Assembly (NCBI RefSeq): GCF_014199625.1
Contig: NZ_JACHNY010000006.1
Coordinates: 186,001 to 250,000 of the forward strand
Reading direction: 5' to 3'
Source: Sphingomonas abaci
GTDB taxonomy: Bacteria > Pseudomonadota > Alphaproteobacteria > Sphingomonadales > Sphingomonadaceae
Length of the DNA: 64,000 nt
Positions 1 to 8,513 of the stretch are shown in pieces. The position numbers and the translations under genes were made by a program. The stretch's first letter is position 1. Every line of letters starts with the position of its first letter. A model generated the notes under the pieces. The model was not told the DNA's origin. It did not search any database and saw nothing but the letters and a program-made list of their open reading frames with translations.

Positions 1-1254
1 GCCCGACAGCGAATAGGTGCGTGCCTCATAGGCGCTGCGGTTCTGGTGAGCGAGCGCGATCTGGAGGGTCAGCACCCGGTCGCGGGCCTTGTAGTTGTTG
101 CGGCGATAGACCAGCGACGACAATTGCTCCTGCGTGCCGAGCACGCTGCGGATGGTCAACGCGCCTTCCGGCGGGAACAGGTTGCGGTGCGTCCAGCTGC
201 TCTCCAGTCGCGCGCCCTCGCCCGTGCCATAGCCCAGTTCGGCGGCCACGGTGCGCGGCGGCGCAGGGTCGAGCTTGACGGTGAGGTCGACGGTGCCGGG
301 CGAACGCCCCTCGACCGGCTTCAGCTCGACCGCCGAGACCAGCCCGGTCTGGATCAGCGCGCGGCGCAGGTCGTCGACGCGGGTCTGGTCGAACGGCTCG
401 CCCCGGTGGAAACGGGCGATCTCCGCGACATGGTCCGGCCCGAACACACGGTTGCCGGGCAGCGCGACGATGTCGCCGAAGCGTCGCTCGCCGCCGGGCC
501 GCACCGACAGGTCGAGCGTCGCGGTGCGGGTCGCATGATCGACCACGATCTCCGGCGCGCCGACCGCGGCGAAGGGAAAGCCCTCGCGACCGATCGCGCC
601 GGTCAGCCGGGTGTCGGCGGCGACCACCGCGTCGGCATCGACCGGATCGCCCGGCGCGATGCCGAAGGCCCGGGTCAGCCCCTCGGCTTTGTCCCCGGCG
701 TGGTCGACGCCGGCCAGCGTCACCCGGTCGAATCGGTACAGGCCGCCCGGATCGGCCGACAACACCACCTCCGGACGCGGGCCGGGCTCCACCGCGACAT
801 TGACGCGGGCGTCATAATAGCCCTCGGCACGGAGCAAGGTGACCAGCAGCGCCGAATCCTCGGCCGCGCGCCGATCGAGCTGCGCGGCGTTGGCGGGCTG
901 GCCGGCATGGGCCTTGAGCGTCGAATTCTGGTCGAAGCGCTGGCGGAGCAGTGGCGAGCCGACCCCGTCGATCCCCTCGACCCGCCAGCCATAACGGCGT
1001 TCGGCGGCGCCGTCGGTCGTGGCGACCGCGCTGCTCGGCGCGTCTGGCGCGGTGGCGAGGTCGGGCCAGGCGACGCCGATATCGGGCAACGGCGCCAGCG
1101 GCGAATTGGGATCGAGCTCGTCCTCCTGCACCGGCGCCGACGGGCTCGCGGCGGCGGCCGGCGTCGACGCGCTCTGGCCCCAGGCGACGGACGGGATCAG
1201 GCAGAGACACGCGGCGGCCGCCCCGCGACCCGCCCGCCCGGCGCGGAACGACAT
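1..1254 (-). CDS. TamA/BamA-family outer membrane assembly protein, C-terminus cut by window edge
   Basis: The reverse strand from the ATG at 1254 reads 418 codons without a stop to the window edge. Residues 1-26 are a signal peptide ending near VAWG-Q. A Pro/Ala-rich linker follows to about residue 85, then about 240 residues of POTRA-like repeats (AEGYYDARVNV, VFGPDHVAEIARF, ALIQTGLVSAVEL), then the start of a beta barrel (ELGYGTGEGARLESSWTHRNLF). This pattern is typical of TamA, which helps insert proteins into the outer membrane. BamA is less likely because the POTRA region is short and there is no bamA neighbourhood. Most of the barrel lies outside the window, so completeness cannot be judged. 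Confidence 0.85.
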   Translation of the reverse strand, partial: MSFRAGRAGRGAAAACLCLIPSVAWGQSASTPAAAASPSAPVQEDELDPNSPLAPLPDIGVAWPDLATAPDAPSSAVATTDGAAERRYGWRVEGIDGVGSPLLRQRFDQNSTLKAHAGQPANAAQLDRRAAEDSALLVTLLRAEGYYDARVNVAVEPGPRPEVVLSADPGGLYRFDRVTLAGVDHAGDKAEGLTRAFGIAPGDPVDADAVVAADTRLTGAIGREGFPFAAVGAPEIVVDHATRTATLDLSVRPGGERRFGDIVALPGNRVFGPDHVAEIARFHRGEPFDQTRVDDLRRALIQTGLVSAVELKPVEGRSPGTVDLTVKLDPAPPRTVAAELGYGTGEGARLESSWTHRNLFPPEGALTIRSVLGTQEQLSSLVYRRNNYKARDRVLTLQIALAHQNRSAYEARTYSLSG

Positions 1255-1325
1255 GCGCCGTTCCTAGCCGCGACCGGGGCGGAGCGACAGTCCCGAAAAC
1301 CGCCGGAGCGACCGGTGATCAGCGC

Positions 1326-1571
1326 TTAGTGGACGGTCCCCATCGGCGACGGGTCGTTGAGCAGCCGCGCCAGCCGCTCGACCTGCCGCCAGCGGCAAAA
1401 GTGCAGATGATTGCCCAGATCGCGGCTGCGATTGGCGCGAACCCGCGCCTCGCGCGCGGCGTCCATGCCGAGCTGCTCGATCAGGTCGGTGGCCAGCGCC
1501 AGCTCGGCACGATCGGCGATATAGGGAAGAAGGTCGGCGGCGGGCACGGGCATGTCGGTCATCGCGTCCAC
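1326..1571 (-). CDS. Small hypothetical protein (81 aa)
   Basis: This short soluble protein begins at a GTG at 1571; an in-frame ATG at 1562 is an alternative start. The C-terminal part carries HFCRWRQVERLARLL and ends GTVH, an amphipathic helix with a Trp/Arg core. From memory, small sphingomonad proteins of this style are common but uncharacterised. It lies 71 bases upstream of the TamA-like gene on the same strand and could share its transcript. No signal peptide or membrane segment is visible. Function unknown. Confidence 0.6.
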   Translation of the reverse strand: MDAMTDMPVPAADLLPYIADRAELALATDLIEQLGMDAAREARVRANRSRDLGNHLHFCRWRQVERLARLLNDPSPMGTVH

Positions 1572-1729
1572 TCACTCATCTTCCGCGCCAGACGGCCGGA
1601 TAGCGCCTCAGCCGCGACAGGCAATGGTAAATCACCGCATCGCAGCGGCAATCACCCTGTCCCGCCTGTGCCGCCCTGGCACGGCTTTCCCCCTCTGGTG
1701 TCCCGCGCCGGGACATGGCAGGAGAAGCC

Positions 1730-1900
1730 ATGGCCAGCCCGACCCCCTCTCGCGCCGGTGGCGGCATCCTGATCGTCGCCGGGATCTTCCTGGGCGCGAT
1801 CATCGGATTTCTCTATGGCCAGGCGACGCCCGGCGTGCTGATCGGCCTCGCCATCGGCATCGCCGCTGCCCTGCTGCTCTTGCTGCGCGACCGCCGCTGA
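1730..1900 (+). CDS. Small two-helix membrane protein
   Basis: A 56-residue protein is preceded by an AGGAG ribosome-binding site about six bases before the ATG at 1730; the in-frame ATG at 1715 has no such site. After a short Ser/Pro/Gly head come two hydrophobic segments, about residues 13-30 and 35-50, joined by GQATPG and followed by a basic RDRR end. It should therefore sit in the inner membrane as a hairpin with its C-terminus in the cytoplasm. Function unknown. Confidence 0.6.
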   Translation: MASPTPSRAGGGILIVAGIFLGAIIGFLYGQATPGVLIGLAIGIAAALLLLLRDRR

Positions 1901-2147
1901 AGAAGGCTGGCACTACGGCAGCGATCAGACAGGCCGAGCTTCAAGCACGTCTCGGCCAAGCGACGGCAAGCACTTAATCCCGGCTGTCCGTTGATTGTCA
2001 TCCTGCAATCGAAATCTCCATTATGCCCAGTATCTCTGTCCGCTTCGGACCAAGAACAGTCATGCGCCCTCGCCCTAATCCAAGACTCTACTCACCGCTG
2101 CTTCTAAACAAGTCCACGTCGCATCAGCGACTCGCCAGGAGCACATC
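1901..2147. other. Intergenic stretch of visibly lower GC
   Basis: About 250 bases without a convincing gene. Base composition is clearly less GC-rich than the surrounding genes, and this continues into the next gene. I see no tRNA, inverted repeat or insertion sequence end here. It presumably contains the promoter of the gene that starts at 2148. Confidence 0.4.
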
Positions 2148-2510
2148 ATGACGGACTACGCAGCATTCAGTGAAGACGCGGTCGCCGAAGCGATCAAGCT
2201 CGGCTCCGCAAATTATCAAGCGGTCGCCGCATCCTTCAGCGGCGGCAACATCGACAGCTTTGCTATGACTGAGGCCTCCTACACTGCCGAGTGCATCAGC
2301 GTCACCGTGACGAACAGCCAGATTTGCCTGGCCTTGCCAGCGCCGATCAGCAAGCAGTTCTGCGTTTCAGTTCCGTCCTGGGTTCCCAACGGCACGGCGG
2401 CGGAAGCCTGCATCAGCATCGGCACCAAATTGGGTATTCCTAGCGGCGCGAAGCTGACCGTTTCCGCGTTGGGCAAGGTCATCTTCCAGAAAACCTTCGG
2501 CCTGTGCTGA
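2148..2510 (+). CDS. Cysteine-containing hypothetical protein (120 aa), low GC
   Basis: An AGGAG site lies a few bases before the ATG at 2148. The protein has no signal peptide. Its second half carries five Cys residues in a regular arrangement (AEC, QIC, QFC, AEAC and a terminal GLC), with short beta-like segments between them. Codon use is less GC-biased than in the neighbours, and an AT-richer leader precedes it, which is compatible with recent acquisition. I do not recognise the family. The Cys content could mean a metal site or disulfides, but nothing settles this. Confidence 0.6.
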   Translation: MTDYAAFSEDAVAEAIKLGSANYQAVAASFSGGNIDSFAMTEASYTAECISVTVTNSQICLALPAPISKQFCVSVPSWVPNGTAAEACISIGTKLGIPSGAKLTVSALGKVIFQKTFGLC

Positions 2511-2552
2511 TCCGGCACCCGCATCGCCGCTCCTGATGAGCGTCGATGCGGG

Positions 2553-3176
2553 TCATCGCCACGCGCGCATCTGCCATACGACCCGGCCGATCACGCCAAC
2601 CTCACCGTCCGGCACCGGCGGCGCATCGGGATGGTCGCTCCGGATAACCAGTCGCCCGCCCTCCAGCGACACCCGCTTCACCATCAGCGTCTCGCCGATG
2701 CGAATGACGAAGATCGCGGGCTGTCGCGCGGGTTGCCGGTCGTGACGATCGATGACGATATGGTCGCCGTCGTATAAAGCGGGCTCCATCGACGTGCCGC
2801 GCACGCGCAGGATCGATCCCGCCCCGGGAGCCAGGCGCAGCCGGCGCGCCAGGTGCGGGTCGAGCGTCTCGACGCCCGACGCGACCTCGGCATCCACATA
2901 AGCCCCCGGTCCCGCCGACGCGGCGAGATCGAGCCGGGGCAGCCGGTAGCGCGGCTCGGCGCTCGGCTCCGCGCCGCCCAGCACCGTCTCCGCCACGCCG
3001 AAGAAGTCCGCCAACCGGCGCCGGTCGCCCTCCGCCAGCGTGCGGGGTGAGCCGCGGCGGATATATTGCTGGAGATAGGCCGGATTGCGCCCGAGCATCT
3101 GCGACAGCGCGGACAGGCTGACACCGTCCCGCGCCGCCAGCGCCTCGAGCGCGGAGCGGGCATTCTGTACGATCAC
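2553..3176 (-). CDS. S24 (LexA/CI-type) transcriptional regulator
   Basis: Read from a GTG at 3176 this gives 207 residues. Residues 1-65 form a helix-turn-helix region (VSLSALSQMLGRN, LQQYIRRGSP). The C-terminal half is an S24 peptidase fold with VRGTSMEP (Ser129) and LMVKRV (Lys167), the Ser-Lys pair used for self-cleavage in LexA and phage CI repressors. The reading frame stays open upstream to 3284, but that extension crosses the palindrome at 3189-3208 and overlaps the divergent gene, so the GTG is preferred. No strong ribosome-binding site precedes it. It probably represses itself and the divergent operon. Intact catalytic residues suggest induction by cleavage. Confidence 0.85.
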   Translation of the reverse strand: MIVQNARSALEALAARDGVSLSALSQMLGRNPAYLQQYIRRGSPRTLAEGDRRRLADFFGVAETVLGGAEPSAEPRYRLPRLDLAASAGPGAYVDAEVASGVETLDPHLARRLRLAPGAGSILRVRGTSMEPALYDGDHIVIDRHDRQPARQPAIFVIRIGETLMVKRVSLEGGRLVIRSDHPDAPPVPDGEVGVIGRVVWQMRAWR

Positions 3177-3188
3177 CGTCCCAAGATA

Positions 3189-3208
3189 GTCTAGGAAAAA
3201 TCCTAGAC
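3189..3208. promoter_or_regulatory. Palindromic operator candidate between S24 regulator and divergent operon
   Basis: Perfect 8-base inverted repeat GTCTAGGA / TCCTAGAC around an AAAA spacer. It sits 12 bases upstream of the regulator start and 59 bases upstream of the GTG of the divergent small gene, where an autoregulatory site would be expected. Binding by the S24 protein is an inference from position. Confidence 0.6.
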
Positions 3209-3267
3209 AAGAACGAAGGACGGGAACAGAACGGGAACCCACCACCGGAATCAGGAGGTCCGCATCC

Positions 3268-3444
3268 GTGTCGCTGCTCATCAAGATCGATCATTTCCTG
3301 CGCATCACGCGGATGGCGGTCAGCACCTTCGGCCGGCGCGCGGTGGGCGATCCCCGGCTGGTGCGGGACCTGCGGCGCGGTCGGCGGCCGGGACCCGCGA
3401 TGCGCCGCCGCCTCGAGCGGTTCATGAGGGAGCATCGGGCATGA
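3268..3444 (+). CDS. Small basic protein (58 aa), divergent from S24 regulator
   Basis: An AGGAGG site at 3253-3258 precedes a GTG at 3268; the gene ends in an ATGA overlap with the next gene. The product is highly basic, with helix-turn-helix-like content (FLRITRMAVSTFGRRAVGDPRLVRDL followed by an Arg-rich helix). Such short proteins with a TxFGR..VGDPRLV motif recur near S24 regulators in sphingomonads, from memory. It may be a minimal DNA-binding protein. The excellent ribosome-binding site and the coupling to the next gene make it a real gene despite its size. Confidence 0.7.
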   Translation: MSLLIKIDHFLRITRMAVSTFGRRAVGDPRLVRDLRRGRRPGPAMRRRLERFMREHRA

Positions 3445-3752
3445 CCGGCGATCGCGACACGACCGCCCGGCTCCAGCGACTGCTGCGCGTCGACGCCGCG
3501 GCCGCCGGCTGTACGATCCGGGCACTGGACGAGGACAGCCATGCCGTTCCCTGGCGCAGCGCCTGGTTCGACGGAACCCGTCATCACCTCCACTTCCAGG
3601 CTCGTGTCGACGGCAGGCTGGACGCTTGGCTCGGCACGCTCGATGCGCGCGAATGGCGGGTGCCGGGGCAGTTGGTCATCGACTGGGCGGTGGCGCGGCA
3701 CGGCGACCGGCTGATCCTGACCGCGCTGGCGCTGGACCCCGACAGCGCATGA
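3441..3752 (+). CDS. Hypothetical protein (103 aa), second gene of the divergent operon
   Basis: Starts inside the stop codon of the preceding small gene (ATGA), so translation is probably coupled. The soluble product contains a beta-rich region with HHLHFQARVDG and WRVPGQLVIDWAVAR. No signal peptide, membrane span or known catalytic motif is visible. Its position under the palindrome at 3189-3208 implies control by the S24 regulator. Function unknown. Confidence 0.65.
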   Translation: MTGDRDTTARLQRLLRVDAAAAGCTIRALDEDSHAVPWRSAWFDGTRHHLHFQARVDGRLDAWLGTLDAREWRVPGQLVIDWAVARHGDRLILTALALDPDSA

Positions 3753-3827
3753 GCGTGGGGGCAAGGCTGTGGCCGAATGGACACGGTCCGCAGGCCTGTC
3801 CTATCCGGCCGCCAAATGGGATTTGAT

Positions 3828-3839
3828 ATGTTGTAACAT
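3828..3839. promoter_or_regulatory. Zur-like palindrome upstream of TonB receptor
   Basis: ATGTT-GT-AACAT is a 5-2-5 inverted repeat in an AT-rich patch, 44 bases before the receptor start at 3883. Proteobacterial Zur sites are AT-rich palindromes of similar shape containing GTTATAAC-like cores, and the downstream receptor resembles zinc receptors. Assignment to Zur is an inference. Confidence 0.45.
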
Positions 3840-3882
3840 GGTCGGTAGGCAGCAGCGCATTCTTCCAGCGGAGCCTTTGTCC

Positions 3883-6072
3883 ATGTCCCACCACCGCTTG
3901 CTGCTCGGCGTCGCCACGCTCGCCCTCGTCCTGCCGGCCGTTCCGGTCCAGGCGCGCGGTCCGGCCGAGACGGCCGCGCCGGCCGCGCCGGCCGAGGCGC
4001 GGCCGCTCGATGCGGCCGATGACGATCGGGCAGCGCCGGGCCGCGACATCGTGGTCACCGCTCCCTTCCGCCAGAGCGAGGCCGATGTGCTCGCCGGCAC
4101 CACCATCGTCTCGGGCGAGGAGCTGGAACGCGCGCTCCGCCCGACGATCGGCGAGACGCTGGTCCGGCAGCCGGGCGTGTCGGCGACTTCCTTCGGTCCC
4201 AACGCCTCGCGCCCGGTGCTGCGCGGCTTCCAGGGCGAGCGGATCCGCGTCCTGACCGATGGCATCGGCTCGATCGACGTTTCCAACACCTCGGTCGACC
4301 ATGCGGTCGCGATCAATTCGTTGATCGCCGAACGGGTCGAAGTGCTGCGCGGCCCCTCCGCCCTGCTGTTCGGCTCCTCGGCGGTCGGCGGCGTGGTCAA
4401 CGTCATCGACACGCGCATCCCGCGCACCATCCCAGACAAGGGCTACCGCCTCGCCGGCAACGCCACCTACGGCTCGGCGGCGACCGAGCGCTCCGGCTCG
4501 GCCGCGACTGACGTCGCGATCGGCGACCAGTTCGTCGTTCATGCCGATGGCTCGTACCTCAAGACCGACGACCTGAAGATCGGCGGCTATGCCCTGTCGC
4601 GCGAGCAGCGCGCCCGCGCGCTGGCCAGCGCCGCCCTGCCGCCCGAACCGGCCGAGGAACCGATCGACTTCGCCGCCAATGCCGCGATCCGGGGCCGCCT
4701 GCCCAACACCGCGTCGGAGACCTGGAATGTCGGGGTCGGCGGCGCGCTGATCACCCAGGGCGGGTCGCTCGGCGTTTCGTACAGCCACTATGACAGCCTC
4801 TATGGCGTGCCCGTCCGCTACGCGACCGAGCCGGGGCAGGAGCAGGAGGCGCCGCGCATCAAGTTGAAGCAGGACCGGGTCGACCTGCGCGCCGAGGTGA
4901 GCATGGGCGGCGCGGTATTCGACAAACTCCGCCTGCGCGCCGCCATGGCCGATTACCAGCATGGCGAGCTGGAGGAGAATGGCGAGGTGGGCACGCAATT
5001 CTTCAACCAGGGGCTGGAGGGCCGGCTGGAACTGGTTCAGGCCGAGCGCGGCGGCTGGCTGGGTGCCTCGGGCGTGCAGTTCTTCAACCGCCGCTTCGAC
5101 GTGGAGGGCGAAGAGGCCTTCCTGCCCAGGAACGAGACGAGCCAGGTCGGCCTGTTCACGCTGCAGCAGTTCAACCTAGGCGATTTCCGCGCCGAGGCAG
5201 GCGGACGTTACGAGACGACCAATGTCGATGCGCGCACCCAGGACGGGGACGCCCGCTTCTTTCGCGGCGGCCGGCATTTCGAGGCGGTATCCGCGTCGCT
5301 CGGGGCGTCCTACGCGCTGGCGGACGGCATCCGCCTTGGCCTGAACGGCTCGCGCACCGAGCGCGCGCCCTCGGCCGAGGAACTGTTCGCCAACGGCGCC
5401 CATGCCGGCACCCAGGCCTATGAGCTTGGCAATCCCGACTTCCGGCTGGAAAAGAGCTGGGGGCTGGAGGCGACGCTGCACGCGCACCGGCCGGACTGGA
5501 GCTTCGACGCCTCGGCCTATTACAACTGGTTCAGCAACTATATCTATGACAGCCAGGTCGCGCCCGAGGCCTGCGCGGCGGCGGCGGCGCCATCGGGCCG
5601 CACCGTCGACCTGCCCTGTTTCCAGTATAACCAGGCCGATGCCCGCTATTACGGGCTGGAGGCGCAGGGGTCGGCGACGCTGGCGCGGATCGGCGGCACG
5701 CGGATCAACGCCGATCTGCTCGGCGACTGGGTTCATGCCACGGTGGTCGACACCGGCCCGGTGCCGCGCATCCCGCCGCTGCGCCTGCTCGGTGGCCTCG
5801 AAGCACAGAGCGACCGCATCACCGCCCGCGCCGAGGTCGAGCACAGCTTCCAGCAGGACCGCGTCGCGCCGTTCGAGACCCCGACGCGCGGCTTCACGCT
5901 GGTCAACGCCAGCGTCGCGTTCAAGCCGTTCGGGACCGACAACGCCACGGCGCTGATCCTGTCGGCGAACAACATCTTCGACGTCAACGCGCGCCGCCAC
6001 GCCAGCGTCCTCAAGGACTTCGCCCCGCTCGCCGGGCGCGACCTGCGCGCGACGCTCAGCTTCAAGCTGTAA
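3883..6072 (+). CDS. TonB-dependent receptor, ZnuD-like (zinc uptake candidate)
   Basis: 729 residues from the ATG at 3883; an earlier in-frame ATG lacks a signal peptide, whereas MSHHRLLLGVATLALVLP is one. A TonB box (DIVVTA, residues 55-60) precedes a plug with RPVLRGFQGERIRVLTDGI and VEVLRGPSALLFGSSAVGGVVNVID, and then a 22-strand-type barrel. Features shared with ZnuD-type zinc receptors are HGELEENGEVGTQFFNQGLEGRLELVQ-like sequence in the barrel and the ending LKDFAPLAGRDLRATLSFKL. The protein would import a small ligand across the outer membrane using TonB energy. The palindrome at 3828-3839 suggests zinc-dependent repression. It could also transport another metal complex or a siderophore. 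Confidence 0.85.
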   Translation: MSHHRLLLGVATLALVLPAVPVQARGPAETAAPAAPAEARPLDAADDDRAAPGRDIVVTAPFRQSEADVLAGTTIVSGEELERALRPTIGETLVRQPGVSATSFGPNASRPVLRGFQGERIRVLTDGIGSIDVSNTSVDHAVAINSLIAERVEVLRGPSALLFGSSAVGGVVNVIDTRIPRTIPDKGYRLAGNATYGSAATERSGSAATDVAIGDQFVVHADGSYLKTDDLKIGGYALSREQRARALASAALPPEPAEEPIDFAANAAIRGRLPNTASETWNVGVGGALITQGGSLGVSYSHYDSLYGVPVRYATEPGQEQEAPRIKLKQDRVDLRAEVSMGGAVFDKLRLRAAMADYQHGELEENGEVGTQFFNQGLEGRLELVQAERGGWLGASGVQFFNRRFDVEGEEAFLPRNETSQVGLFTLQQFNLGDFRAEAGGRYETTNVDARTQDGDARFFRGGRHFEAVSASLGASYALADGIRLGLNGSRTERAPSAEELFANGAHAGTQAYELGNPDFRLEKSWGLEATLHAHRPDWSFDASAYYNWFSNYIYDSQVAPEACAAAAAPSGRTVDLPCFQYNQADARYYGLEAQGSATLARIGGTRINADLLGDWVHATVVDTGPVPRIPPLRLLGGLEAQSDRITARAEVEHSFQQDRVAPFETPTRGFTLVNASVAFKPFGTDNATALILSANNIFDVNARRHASVLKDFAPLAGRDLRATLSFKL

Positions 6073-6174
6073 TCGTCCGCCGCACGGGGGCGGACTGCCG
6101 CCCCCGCCCCCTTGCGGCGGCGGGGCCAAGCCCGTACCGCGATTTCGAAGACGACGACACAGCAGGAGCGGGAC

Positions 6175-7359
6175 ATGGCAGGCATGGGCAAGTTCGACTG
6201 GGCGGATCCGTTCCTGCTCGACGACCAGCTGACCGAGGACGAGCGGATGATCCGCGACACGGCCCAAGCCTATGCGCAGGACCGGCTCGCCCCCCGCATC
6301 GTCGAGGCGTTCCAGCACGAGCATACCGATCCCGCGATCTTCCGGGAGATGGGCGAACTCGGGTTGCTCGGGCCGACGGTCTCCGAGGACTATGGCGGCG
6401 TCGGCGCGAGTTACGTCGCCTATGGTCTGGTCGCGCGCGAGGTGGAGCGGATCGACAGCGGCTATCGCTCGATGATGAGCGTCCAGTCCAGCCTGGTGAT
6501 GTACCCCATCTTTGCGTACGGCTCGGAGGCGCAGAAGCGCGAATTCCTGCCCAAGCTGGCGTCGGGCGAATATATCGGCTGTTTCGGCCTGACCGAGCCG
6601 GATGCCGGCTCCGACCCCGGCGGCATGACGACGCGCGCGAGGAAGGTCGATGGCGGCTATGTGCTTTCGGGCGCCAAGACCTGGATCAGCAATGCGCCGA
6701 TCGCCGATGTCTTCGTCATCTGGGCCAAATCCGACGCGCATGACGGCAAGATCCGCGGCTTCATCCTGACCAAGGGACTGAAGGGGCTGGAGACGCCGAA
6801 GATCGAGGGCAAGCTGTCGCTGCGCGCGTCGATCACCGGCATGGTGATGATGGACGAGGTCGAGGTCGGCGAGGATGCGCTGCTGCCGGATGTCGAGGGG
6901 CTGAAGGGTCCGTTCGGCTGTCTGAACCGCGCGCGCTACGGCATCTCGTGGGGGGCGCTGGGCGCGGCGGAATTCTGTTTCCACGCCGCGCGCCAATATG
7001 GCTTGGACCGCAAGCAGTTCGGCACCCCGCTTGCCGGGCGGCAGCTCTATCAGAAGAAGCTGGCCGACATGGAGACGGAGATCGCCCTCGGCCTGCAGGC
7101 GTCCTTGCGCGTTGGCCGGCTGATGGACGAAGGGCGGTTCGCGCCCGAGATGGTCTCGATCGTCAAGCGCAACAATGTCGGCAAGGCGCTGGATATCGCC
7201 CGCACTGCGCGCGACATGCATGGCGGCAACGGCATTTCGGGCGAATATCAGGTGATGCGCCACCTGATGAACCTGGAGACGGTCAACACCTATGAGGGCG
7301 CGCATGACGTCCATGCCCTGATCCTGGGCCGCGCGATCACCGGCATCGCCGCCTTCTGA
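6175..7359 (+). CDS. gcdH: Glutaryl-CoA dehydrogenase
   Basis: 394-residue FAD acyl-CoA dehydrogenase with the usual N-terminal helical domain, the middle beta domain ([21 protein letters not shown]) and the C-terminal helical domain. Subfamily signatures point to glutaryl-CoA dehydrogenase: the opening [34 protein letters not shown], and [19 protein letters not shown] with catalytic Glu374. It oxidises and decarboxylates glutaryl-CoA to crotonyl-CoA in lysine, tryptophan and glutarate breakdown. Its stop codon overlaps the start of the CoA-transferase gene (TGATG), and the two make a compact glutarate module. Confidence 0.93.
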   Translation: MAGMGKFDWADPFLLDDQLTEDERMIRDTAQAYAQDRLAPRIVEAFQHEHTDPAIFREMGELGLLGPTVSEDYGGVGASYVAYGLVAREVERIDSGYRSMMSVQSSLVMYPIFAYGSEAQKREFLPKLASGEYIGCFGLTEPDAGSDPGGMTTRARKVDGGYVLSGAKTWISNAPIADVFVIWAKSDAHDGKIRGFILTKGLKGLETPKIEGKLSLRASITGMVMMDEVEVGEDALLPDVEGLKGPFGCLNRARYGISWGALGAAEFCFHAARQYGLDRKQFGTPLAGRQLYQKKLADMETEIALGLQASLRVGRLMDEGRFAPEMVSIVKRNNVGKALDIARTARDMHGGNGISGEYQVMRHLMNLETVNTYEGAHDVHALILGRAITGIAAF

Positions 7360-8513
7360 TGACGCCCCCCGCCGACGCGGCCCGCCCCGCCCCGCTCGCC
7401 GGCCTTAAGGTGGTCGAACTGGCGCGCATCCTCGCCGGACCCTGGGCGGGGCAGACGCTCGCAGACCTGGGCGCGGAGGTGGTGAAGGTCGAGGCGCCGG
7501 CGGGCGACGACACGCGCGGCTGGGGTCCGCCCTTCATCGCCAATCCGGACGGCACGCGGGATGCGGCCTATTTCCACGCCTGCAACCGGGGCAAGCGATC
7601 GATCGTCGCCGACTTCGCCGACCCGGCCGATCTGGCGCGGGTCAAGGCGCTGATCGCCGATGCCGATGTGGTGATCGAGAATTTCAAGGTCGGCGGCCTC
7701 GCCCGCTTCGGGCTCGACCACGCCAGCCTCGCCGCCGATCATCCCCGGCTGATCTACTGCTCGATCACCGGATTCGGGCAGGACGGCCCCTATGCGCCGC
7801 GCGCCGGATACGACTTCATCGTCCAGGGGATGAGCGGGATCATGGACCTGACCGGCGAGCCGGACGGCGCGCCGCAGAAGATCGGCGTCGCCTTCGCCGA
7901 CATCATGACCGGCCTCTATGCCGTCATCGCCATCCAGTCGGCGCTGCTGATGCGCGCGCGGACGGGGCTCGGCCAGGCAATCGACCTGGCATTGCTCGAC
8001 ACGATGACCGGGGTGCTCGCCAACCAGGCGATGAACTGGTTCGCCAGCGGACAGGTGCCGACGCGGGTCGGCAACGCGCATCTGAACGTCTGCCCCTATG
8101 CCGTCTTTCCGTGCGCGGATGGCTGGTTCATCCTGGCGGTCGGCAATGACGGGCAATATCGTCGCTTCTGCGTGGCGGTCGGCCTGCCCTCGGACGACCC
8201 GCGCTATGCCACCAACGCGCTGCGCCTGGCGAACCGCGAACCGCTGTTCGCCGCGATCGAGGCGGCGACTCGAAAGTTCGTCCAGGCCGATCTGCTCGCC
8301 CGGCTGGAGGCCGTCGGGGTGCCCGCCGGGCCGATCAACACGGTGGCGCAGGCCTTTGCCGACCCGCAGGTGATCGCGCGCGGCATGCGGATCGATGCGG
8401 CCCGCCCGGACGGTTCGACCGTGCCCGGCGTCCGCACCCCGATCCGCTTTTCGGAGGCGGCGCTGGTCACCGACCGCGCCGCCCCGATGCTGGGATCAGG
8501 CAGCGACGACTGA
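7359..8513 (+). CDS. CaiB/BaiF family CoA-transferase (probable glutarate CoA-transferase)
   Basis: 384-residue class III CoA-transferase beginning with LAGLKVVELARILAGPWAGQTLADLGAEVVKVE, followed by GDDTRGWGPPF and the motif IGVAFADIMTGLYA, whose Asp181 aligns with the family's catalytic aspartate. The family moves CoA between acyl-CoA and a free acid through a mixed-anhydride intermediate. One-base overlap with gcdH strongly suggests that it activates glutarate with succinyl-CoA or a similar donor to feed GcdH, as in the SUGCT-type enzymes. Substrate is inferred from context. Its 3' end overlaps that of the convergent transporter by 18 bases. Confidence 0.88.
   Translation: MTPPADAARPAPLAGLKVVELARILAGPWAGQTLADLGAEVVKVEAPAGDDTRGWGPPFIANPDGTRDAAYFHACNRGKRSIVADFADPADLARVKALIADADVVIENFKVGGLARFGLDHASLAADHPRLIYCSITGFGQDGPYAPRAGYDFIVQGMSGIMDLTGEPDGAPQKIGVAFADIMTGLYAVIAIQSALLMRARTGLGQAIDLALLDTMTGVLANQAMNWFASGQVPTRVGNAHLNVCPYAVFPCADGWFILAVGNDGQYRRFCVAVGLPSDDPRYATNALRLANREPLFAAIEAATRKFVQADLLARLEAVGVPAGPINTVAQAFADPQVIARGMRIDAARPDGSTVPGVRTPIRFSEAALVTDRAAPMLGSGSDD

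Noticed and set aside
46..1329. 427-residue open frame on the + strand
   Set aside because: Antisense to the TamA/BamA-like gene, whose POTRA and barrel sequence is clear.
5176..7314. 712-residue open frame on the - strand
   Set aside because: Overlaps the TonB receptor and glutaryl-CoA dehydrogenase genes in antisense; composition of a shadow frame.
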